This document shows, piece after piece, positions 13,117 to 18,132 of a stretch of DNA of 18,132 nt (position 1 is its first letter; each line of letters starts with the position of its first letter). The notes beneath the pieces are model-generated. The model was not told the DNA's origin, did not search any database, and saw nothing but the letters and a program-made list of their open reading frames with translations. Location: positions 1 to 18,132 of the forward strand of contig CAYVCX010000057.1 in the NCBI GenBank assembly GCA_964450435.1. Reading direction: 5' to 3'. The position numbers and the translations under genes are program-made. The stretch comes from SKLM01 sp964450435 (GTDB lineage Bacteria; Chloroflexota; Anaerolineae; B4-G1).

Positions 13117-13551
13117 CTACTCAGCTTCCCGATGGGAAGCACAGTCGGGACAGAAACCCAGATAGGTTACCCGGCGGTCAACGATCTGGAAATCATGACC
13201 CTCGTCCACCAGCGCCCGCAGGCCGTCCCGGCGCGGCGCGTCCTCGATTCGCCCACAGCGCAGACAGACCACGTGATCGTGCCTCTCGGCAGCAACATCG
13301 TAACGACGCTCCTCCAGGCCCAGGCCAAGGTCCAGCTCTCGCACGACCCCCATCTCTCCAAGTTCGTGCAAGGTGTTGTACACCGTCGCCGGCGAAATGC
13401 TGGGAAGCTGCTGACGCACGTGCGTGAGGACCTGATCAGCGGTCAGATGCTTGCGCTCCCGCAACAGAACCTCCACAATGGCCCGCCGCTGAGGCGTCAC
13501 GCGGCGCCCTTCTCGCCGGAACTTCGCACAGACTTTGTCTACTGAGCTCAC
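13117..13551 (-). CDS. perR: PerR-type Fur-family peroxide-responsive repressor
   Basis: This is a 144-residue Fur-family regulator. Residues 1-85 form the winged helix (VTPQRRAIVEVL, SPATVYNTLHEL). The structural zinc is held by C96-x2-C99 and C134-x2-C137. Regulatory metal residues line up with Bacillus subtilis PerR: H35 (for H37), D85, H91, H93 and D104. Aspartate at 104, where Fur has glutamate, favours a peroxide sensor whose iron-bound histidines become oxidised. The GTG start at 13551 has no clear Shine-Dalgarno. A promoter overlapped by a PerR-box-like palindrome lies about 40 bp upstream, so self-repression is likely. Rubredoxin follows 32 nt downstream. The whole stress block may be its regulon. 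Confidence 0.9.
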   Translation of the reverse strand: MSSVDKVCAKFRREGRRVTPQRRAIVEVLLRERKHLTADQVLTHVRQQLPSISPATVYNTLHELGEMGVVRELDLGLGLEERRYDVAAERHDHVVCLRCGRIEDAPRRDGLRALVDEGHDFQIVDRRVTYLGFCPDCASHREAE

Positions 13552-13589
13552 TACTCTGTACCAGCTTTCTATTTATAGAGCTTCTTACT

Positions 13590-13604
13590 TTATAACTATT
13601 CTAA
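13590..13604. promoter_or_regulatory. PerR-box-like operator
   Basis: TTATAACTATTCTAA is a 7-1-7 imperfect palindrome that differs at two positions from the B. subtilis PerR box TTATAATnATTATAA. It lies in an AT-rich island within otherwise GC-rich DNA, upstream of a PerR gene, and covers the -10 element of that gene's predicted promoter. Binding there would block transcription start. Confidence 0.68.
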
Positions 13605-13626
13605 CATGCTCAGTAGGCGGTGTCAA
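13598..13626 (-). promoter_or_regulatory. Sigma-70-type promoter of perR-rubredoxin
   Basis: On the minus strand a perfect -35 TTGACA is followed after 17 bp by TAGAAT, one base from the -10 consensus. The transcript would start near 13590, leaving a leader of about 40 nt before the GTG of perR. The -10 lies inside the PerR-box-like palindrome, the expected design for an autorepressed gene. Confidence 0.78.
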
Positions 13627-14051
13627 GACTGTGGAAGGCCTCCAGCACCTGCGTCCTGTCCTTGAAGCGCGTCTGAAATCGAGCCCTGCGGTCGCACGCT
13701 CCTCAAGGCTGGTTCCCAGCTGGCCCAACTGCTCCCTCAGTCTACCACAGAGTGAAAGCCCCGACCGCTGGGGCAGGTTGGAAGAACGTTTGGCTTTGGT
13801 TTGGTAGAGTTGGAATTCCGTTGGGGATGGGGCGGGCAGGGACGGTTCAGCCGCTCTTGGAGGCCCGCCTTTGAGGGCCAAGAGTTGTTCGACAGAACCG
13901 CCCCGGGGTCTGGCCGATGACCCCACCAGGGAGCCAGTGGTGGCCGGGCAGCCCGCCCGGACGGCCGTCTTCACCTGGATGCGGAGTGGTCGGCCCGGTT
14001 AGAGGCCCTTTCCGCATCGAAGGTAACTGATCTTCGCAGGATGCTCTCAGA
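13627..14051. other. Gene-free stretch downstream of cfa with several hairpins
   Basis: This stretch of about 425 bp has no recognisable gene. A 129-codon open frame on the minus strand (13974-13585) is low-complexity, has no ribosome site and runs through the perR promoter. Several inverted repeats occur: GCCCC/GGGGC at 13758-13774, CCGGGC/GCCCGG at 13944-13960, and CCACCA/TGGTGG near 13925. It may be decayed mobile or repeat DNA, or a structured leader, but I see no transposase motif, terminal repeats or target-site duplication. Confidence 0.45.
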
Positions 14052-14070
14052 CCAGCAAGCTCCCGGCTGG
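14052..14070 (-). other. Weak stem-loop after the cfa stop
   Basis: CCAGC and GCTGG pair across a 9-nt loop, 4 nt past the cfa stop codon. The stem is short and no U-run follows, so it is at best a weak 3' end signal of the ATPase-cfa transcript. Confidence 0.3.
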
Positions 14071-14074
14071 GCTT

Positions 14075-15385
14075 CTAGTACCAGTCTGCGCGGGTGAGAG
14101 GCAGCCCGCTGGAGCCGTCACGACCAGGTTTGGCCAGCAGCGCCTGATAGACGTTGAGCCGCCCCGACTCGAAACCTTCCACAGATCCCGACATGAACAG
14201 GCGCCAGATGCGATACGTGACTTCGTCCACCTGGTTCAGCGCCTCTTGATGGTGCTGCTCCAGACGCCGCACCCAGCGGCGCAGCGTCAGGGCATAATGC
14301 TCACGCAGTGACTCGACGTCACGGACCTCAAAGCCCAGCTCCTCGGCGATCCGCAGCGAATGACTGATGGGTGTCAGCTCACCATCAGGAAAGACATAGC
14401 GGTTGCTGAAGGTATCTTGACGGCCGGCCTTCGGCTGCCAGCCCGGGCGAGCGATGGCATGGTTGAGGAATACCCCCCTCGGCCGCAGGATGTCCCACGC
14501 CTGTTTAAAGTACGTGCGCATCTTCGCCTCACCCACGTGCTCGAACATACCCACGCTGACCAGTTTATCGAAAGGCTCCTGACCGAACAGGTCCGAAGAC
14601 GCGACCTCGCGATAGTCGAGAAGCTCGACGCGGCAGCGATCCTCTAAACCTGCCTCCAGGATACGCTGCCGAGCGAAGTCGACCTGGGGCTGGCTCAGCG
14701 TGATCCCCAGTGCCTCCGCACCGTAGTGGTGTGCCGCATGCACGACCAGGCCTCCCCACCCGCATCCGATATCCAGCAGGCGCTCCCCGGGCTCGAGCCG
14801 CAGCTTGCGGCAGATGTAATCCAGCTTCCGCTCCTGGGAAGTGTGGATGTCCTCATCCGGACCGGCGAAGTAACCGCAGGAGTAGACCAGACGGTGGTCC
14901 AGCCAAAGCGCGTAGAAGTCATTGGACACATCGTAGTGGTACGAGATGGCCTGCCGGTCACGGCGGCGCGAGTGGACCGCGCCGTGGATGGATGCCGCCT
15001 GCCGCCCCTCTCGGGGCGCCCTGGTATTCGGCAGCGACCGGAGCTTCCAGGCCAATCCAAGCTTCTCACCCAGTCCCAAGTCCAACCCATCGAAATGCCT
15101 GGCCAGGGGAACGGCAGCGATCAAATCGCCCTCCACATCGAAGTCGCCGTAGATGTACGACTCACCGAGGTTCAATTCCGATGGGGGAAGAAACATCTGC
15201 CGAAGGGCGCCAGGATGATTCAAGACCAAAGTGAAAGCCGGAGACTCCACTGTCTCCTCCGGCCACAGCGTGCCGTCCCACAAGCGGACGTCGAAATCCT
15301 GTTCTCCAGCCGGGCCGGAATACCCGCCGAGGACCTGGTTCAAGATCTCAAGAGTGGTCTCTCTAGCTCGATCAACTGCGCCCAC
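14075..15385 (-). CDS. cfa: Cyclopropane-fatty-acyl-phospholipid synthase family methyltransferase
   Basis: The 436-residue protein has a lipid-binding N-terminal part (about 1-140) and a SAM-dependent methyltransferase C-terminal part. Landmarks are YHYDVSNDFYALWLD, the YSCGYF loop with the active-site cysteine, the SAM motif LLDIGCGWGGL, LSQPQ, SVGMFEHVG, and a C-terminal FMSGSVEGFESGRLNVYQALL segment typical of the family. It adds a methylene group across the double bond of membrane phospholipid acyl chains, which hardens membranes against acid, solvent and oxidative stress. The GTG start has GAGGAGG 5 nt upstream. It lies 24 nt after the second ATPase, in one operon with it. Related mycolic-acid or fatty-acid methyltransferases are an alternative reading. 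Confidence 0.92.
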   Translation of the reverse strand: MGAVDRARETTLEILNQVLGGYSGPAGEQDFDVRLWDGTLWPEETVESPAFTLVLNHPGALRQMFLPPSELNLGESYIYGDFDVEGDLIAAVPLARHFDGLDLGLGEKLGLAWKLRSLPNTRAPREGRQAASIHGAVHSRRRDRQAISYHYDVSNDFYALWLDHRLVYSCGYFAGPDEDIHTSQERKLDYICRKLRLEPGERLLDIGCGWGGLVVHAAHHYGAEALGITLSQPQVDFARQRILEAGLEDRCRVELLDYREVASSDLFGQEPFDKLVSVGMFEHVGEAKMRTYFKQAWDILRPRGVFLNHAIARPGWQPKAGRQDTFSNRYVFPDGELTPISHSLRIAEELGFEVRDVESLREHYALTLRRWVRRLEQHHQEALNQVDEVTYRIWRLFMSGSVEGFESGRLNVYQALLAKPGRDGSSGLPLTRADWY

Positions 15386-15409
15386 GGCTACCTCCTCACG
15401 CGATTATCC

Positions 15410-16324
15410 TCATCCGCTCTTCTCAGGCTCCAGCGCGAGGTGCGCCTTCACTCGTCCCCAGATCCGCCTCATTGCCTGCGATACGGCGCCATCGGTGTAT
15501 GCCGTCACGGGCCGTCCCTGGACCATGGCCTCAGTCACCATGATATCATAAGGGATTGTCCCCACAACTCCGATCCCCATATCAGCACAGAAAGCAGCTA
15601 TTCCCCTGGAACGGTCTGCGTTCAGATCCGCCTTGTTGATGGCCACGACGGCAGGCACCCCGAAGTGTTGTGCGGTGCTCAGGACTCGCTCCAGGTCGTG
15701 GACCCCGGCGACGGTGGGTTCCACCACCAGAAGGGCCATATCAACGCCCGCGATCGCGGATATGACCGGGCAGCCAATGCCCGGCGGGCCATCCACAAGC
15801 AGGAGCCGCGCCTCGCCGTCCGATGCCAGCCGGCGTCCCTGCTGCTTGACCAGCGTGACGAGCTTGCCGGAGTTCTCCTGGCCCGCGTGCAGGTGTGCGT
15901 GAAGGAGAGGCCCGAACCGCGTGTCGGAGCGGAACCAGCGACCGGCGAACTGCTCCTCCATGCGGATCGCCTCCTCTGGACACTGATAGAAGCAGGAAGC
16001 GCATCCCTCGCAGGACAGGTCGTCCACCTGATAGGCGCTAGAGGACGAAGGCTGGGACGGAGGCCCCACGGCGTCAAATCGACACACGGTCTCACAGATA
16101 CCACAGGCCGTGCACCGATCCGGATCAACGACCGCTCGTTTGCCGCTAATGAAGTCGTGTTCCTCCAACCTCGTCGGCTCCAGAACGAGCTCGAGATTAG
16201 CGGCATCGACATCAGCATCGACCAACACAACAGACACCTCCTGTGAAGCCAGGTGAGCCAGCGCCGCCGTGACGGTGGTCTTGCCGGTGCCCCCTTTGCC
16301 GCTGAGAACGACCATCTGTTTCAT
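15410..16324 (-). CDS. MinD/Mrp-type ATPase with two-cluster ferredoxin insert (second of pair)
   Basis: The protein has 304 residues. The deviant Walker A SGKGGTGKTT is at 8-17, DADVDAANLEL follows, and DGPPGIGCPVI is the switch/Walker B region. An inserted 2x[4Fe-4S] ferredoxin domain (about 68-120) has CTACGICETVC and CEGCASCFYQCP. These COG1149-type P-loop ATPases are linked to Fe-S or Mo-containing cofactor assembly; pairs occur in Desulfovibrio orange-protein operons and near NifX/NifB-like genes. The true start is ATG 16324, which overlaps the stop of its partner as ATGA; the longer open frame upstream is a shadow. Translational coupling suggests a heterodimer in equal amounts. Confidence 0.93.
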   Translation of the reverse strand: MKQMVVLSGKGGTGKTTVTAALAHLASQEVSVVLVDADVDAANLELVLEPTRLEEHDFISGKRAVVDPDRCTACGICETVCRFDAVGPPSQPSSSSAYQVDDLSCEGCASCFYQCPEEAIRMEEQFAGRWFRSDTRFGPLLHAHLHAGQENSGKLVTLVKQQGRRLASDGEARLLLVDGPPGIGCPVISAIAGVDMALLVVEPTVAGVHDLERVLSTAQHFGVPAVVAINKADLNADRSRGIAAFCADMGIGVVGTIPYDIMVTEAMVQGRPVTAYTDGAVSQAMRRIWGRVKAHLALEPEKSG

Positions 16325-17196
16325 CGATCCGACCCCTCCGACTCGTCCAGCACCCGCGCCACATCGCTGTACAGAGCCCGGAACCGCTCTCGGTACGTGG
16401 GCAACTCCTCCACCAACGGCACCCCCTCTGAGTAGGCCTCGGCTATTCTCCGCTCGATCGGGATGCGCATCAAGATGGGTACGTGCTCGGCCTGACAGAA
16501 GGCCTCGACTCCCCGGTCTCCGACGCCCTCGCGGTTGATTACCACGCCCACCGGCAGCCCCATCTCGCCCCGGGCCACCTCGACCGCCAATCGTAGGTCG
16601 TGAAGCCCGAAGGGCGTAGGCTCGGTGACCAACAGGACGAAGTCGGCGCCGTGCATTACTTCGACGACGGGACAAGCGTTGCCGGGCGGCGCATCCAGGA
16701 TCACCGGGCCATCGCTCCCCGAGGCTGGAACGACCCAGCGCTTCAACTGACGGATCACGGGCACCGCCATAGCCTCCCCCACGTTCAAGATGCCCTGAGC
16801 GAAAGTGATTCTTCCCGCCGCGCCCCGCTCGATTACGCCAGTCACATCGAGCTCCTCCGTGATAGCCTCCTCGGGGCAATTGAGCATACAGCTGCCACAC
16901 GCGTGACATAGCTCGGGGAAGACAAGGACGTCCTCCGCCACCACGGCCAGGGCATTGAACTGACACACCTCAGCGCAACGTCCGCACGCGGTGCAGACCT
17001 CGGGATCCACCCTGGGGATCATCTGCCCGACTTCTCTCCGCTCATCGATCGTGGGGCGGAGAAAGAGGGCAGCGTTCGGTTCCTCCACGTCGCAGTCAAC
17101 GAACAAGGGGTCCTCCGCCGCCAGACTCAGCGCCAGGCTGACAGCGACAGTGGTCTTGCCCGTGCCCCCCTTTCCACTGGCTACTGCAATGATCAT
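16321..17196 (-). CDS. MinD/Mrp-type ATPase with two-cluster ferredoxin insert (first of pair)
   Basis: This 291-residue paralogue of the next gene begins MIIAVASGKGGTGKTT (deviant Walker A) and continues with FVDCDVEEPNAALFL. Its ferredoxin insert has CTACGRCAEVC and CHACGSCMLNCP, eight cysteines for two [4Fe-4S] clusters. LDAPPGNACPV forms the switch region. Such proteins couple ATP use to Fe-S or metal-cofactor handling. ATG 17196 was chosen because the Walker A begins eight residues later and GGAGTGAGG lies upstream; the longer frame overlaps the previous gene. It starts 20 nt after the metallo-beta-lactamase gene and overlaps its partner by 4 nt. A NifX/orange-protein partner is not in the window but may lie upstream. 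Confidence 0.93.
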   Translation of the reverse strand: MIIAVASGKGGTGKTTVAVSLALSLAAEDPLFVDCDVEEPNAALFLRPTIDERREVGQMIPRVDPEVCTACGRCAEVCQFNALAVVAEDVLVFPELCHACGSCMLNCPEEAITEELDVTGVIERGAAGRITFAQGILNVGEAMAVPVIRQLKRWVVPASGSDGPVILDAPPGNACPVVEVMHGADFVLLVTEPTPFGLHDLRLAVEVARGEMGLPVGVVINREGVGDRGVEAFCQAEHVPILMRIPIERRIAEAYSEGVPLVEELPTYRERFRALYSDVARVLDESEGSDR

Positions 17197-17216
17197 ACCC
17201 TCACTCCGCAACAGGT

Positions 17217-18047
17217 CTATAGATCCAGAACCGTGCCGGCCGGGCAAGGCTGCACGACAGATGCCCCCAACCGGCAGATGAATGCGAAAAGGGCGGCCTC
17301 CCCCGTGCAGTGGTTCGGGTAGACACGCCGCAAGGCGGACATATCAGCCAGCACCGCCGAGACATGCTCGAGTTCGGCGGCGTTCGCACCGGTCAGATGC
17401 AACCCTCCGCCGATGACCTCGACCGGGCGCCCAAAGACCCGCTCTACGTGAGCCACCGTGTTCAGCAACCCGGCGTGACAGCAGCCACAGAGCAGCACCA
17501 GGCGGTCGCCGCGTTCCAACACCAGGGCCGTGTCATCCAGGTACGCGTCACGAACAAGCTCACCGTCGTCCCGCATCCGGTGCCGATCACTGGCGCCCTC
17601 CATGTTGGGACGCTCTGTGATCTCCCCCGTGGTCCAGACCCCAGAGACCACTTCTCGCGGCCGCGGGTCCAGGACCAGAGACATGTGAGAGCTCAGGTCA
17701 TCTTGGGTTAGCGACAAACCCACGTTCTTCAGTTTGCCATCCCGCAGCGCGTAGCGCTCATGAAAGAGATGGGGACTGGCGTGCAGCTCAGCCCCCGGAT
17801 GCAGGCGCTCCAGCAGCATCGGCAGGCCTCCCGTGTGGTCATAGTGCGCGTGACTGACGACCACCGCATCGATGCAGGTCAGGTCGACGCCCAGAAGATC
17901 CAGGTTGTGCAGCAGCACGGTGCCGCTCTGGCCTGTGTCCAAGAGAACCCGTGCACCCTGTGTTTCAACCAGGAAAGCCAGGCCATGCTCACCCCAGAAG
18001 GATGTGCTCCGTTGTACGGCATCATCAACGACACACGTGACGTTCAC
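17217..18047 (-). CDS. Metallo-beta-lactamase fold hydrolase (COG1237 type)
   Basis: The 276-residue protein has the di-metal motif SHAHYDHTGG (H66, H68, D70, H71), CGCCHAGLLN in the middle and PNHCTGE near the C-terminus, with AFLVETQGARVLLDTGQSG at the start. This is the COG1237 group, annotated after the archaeal 7,8-dihydropterin-6-methyl-aminobenzene-phosphate synthase of methanopterin biosynthesis. In bacteria without that cofactor the reaction is unknown. Genes of this group often lie beside the paired ferredoxin-ATPases that follow here, which suggests a role in Fe-S or metal cofactor metabolism. The GTG start has GGAGG about 8 nt upstream. The 85 bp upstream, to the window edge, show nothing else that I can name. 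Confidence 0.88.
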   Translation of the reverse strand: MNVTCVVDDAVQRSTSFWGEHGLAFLVETQGARVLLDTGQSGTVLLHNLDLLGVDLTCIDAVVVSHAHYDHTGGLPMLLERLHPGAELHASPHLFHERYALRDGKLKNVGLSLTQDDLSSHMSLVLDPRPREVVSGVWTTGEITERPNMEGASDRHRMRDDGELVRDAYLDDTALVLERGDRLVLLCGCCHAGLLNTVAHVERVFGRPVEVIGGGLHLTGANAAELEHVSAVLADMSALRRVYPNHCTGEAALFAFICRLGASVVQPCPAGTVLDL

Positions 18048-18132
18048 GTCCTGCCTCCTCCAGTGACAAACGGCGTTCGGGGGAGGAAGCTGCCCTGGTT
18101 GTCTAAAGCGTAGAAAGGCGGACGAATATGCC

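Noticed and set aside
13585..13974. A 129-codon open frame on the minus strand upstream of perR.
   Set aside because: It is low in complexity, has no Shine-Dalgarno and covers the perR promoter and operator.
12441..14074. A tRNA-Sec gene in the two long gaps.
   Set aside because: I found no acceptor-anticodon arrangement with a UCA anticodon and long variable arm in either gap by eye.
14726..16246. A 506-codon open frame on the plus strand.
   Set aside because: It lies antisense to cfa and the second ATPase, both clear genes, and its translation shows no family motif.
1..18132. CRISPR array, insertion sequence or prophage genes.
   Set aside because: No regularly spaced repeats, transposase or integrase motifs, or phage proteins were seen.

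Overview
The window is a dense, one-directional block. Twenty-six protein genes can be supported and all lie on the minus strand, so transcription runs from position 18132 towards position 1. The DNA is moderately GC-rich. Most starts have strong Shine-Dalgarno sequences, and several start codons are GTG. The gene content points to an anaerobic or microaerophilic bacterium: no catalase or classical superoxide dismutase is visible, and the rubredoxin, rubrerythrin, superoxide reductase and flavodiiron set used by anaerobes is present. A cyclopropane synthase argues for a bacterium with ester lipids. An in-frame UGA at a catalytic cysteine position suggests that it makes selenoproteins. A lineage such as Chloroflexota or an anaerobic Gram-positive group is possible, but the sequence alone does not settle this.

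Layout in transcription order. (A) 18047-14075: a metallo-beta-lactamase protein of the COG1237 type, two overlapping MinD/Mrp-type ATPases with inserted ferredoxin domains, and a cyclopropane-fatty-acid synthase. (B) A gap of about 520 bp ends in a sigma-70-type promoter whose -10 element lies inside a PerR-box-like palindrome. (C) 13551-12923: a PerR-type regulator and a 53-residue rubredoxin. (D) A gap of about 480 bp with a run of nine G. (E) 12335-4749: a peroxide, oxygen and iron defence block. It holds a peroxiredoxin with UGA at the peroxidatic position, rubrerythrin, superoxide reductase, a small Cys-rich zinc-ribbon-like protein, a DJ-1/PfpI protein, a Dps-like thioferritin, a ferredoxin, an encapsulated ferritin and its encapsulin shell, another ferritin-like protein, a flavodiiron protein and a short-chain dehydrogenase. 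(F) A second clear promoter at 4647-4675. (G) 4570-1: an iron-sulfur and sulfane-sulfur block with a NifS/IscS-like protein that lacks the PLP lysine, a classical ferritin, an IscU-MIP18 fusion, TusA, an 80-residue unknown, a persulfide dioxygenase-rhodanese fusion, and the start of a DsrE-like gene cut by the window edge.

As an inferred whole, PerR senses peroxide or iron. Rubredoxin carries electrons to rubrerythrin, superoxide reductase and the flavodiiron protein, which remove H2O2, superoxide and O2. Five ferritin-fold proteins and a nanocompartment hold the iron that would otherwise drive Fenton chemistry. The IscS/IscU, TusA, persulfide dioxygenase and DsrE proteins handle sulfur and rebuild Fe-S clusters. 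The most notable points are the candidate selenocysteine peroxiredoxin with a SECIS-like hairpin just after its UGA, the lysine-less cysteine desulfurase homologue, and the concentration of iron-storage proteins around one PerR gene.
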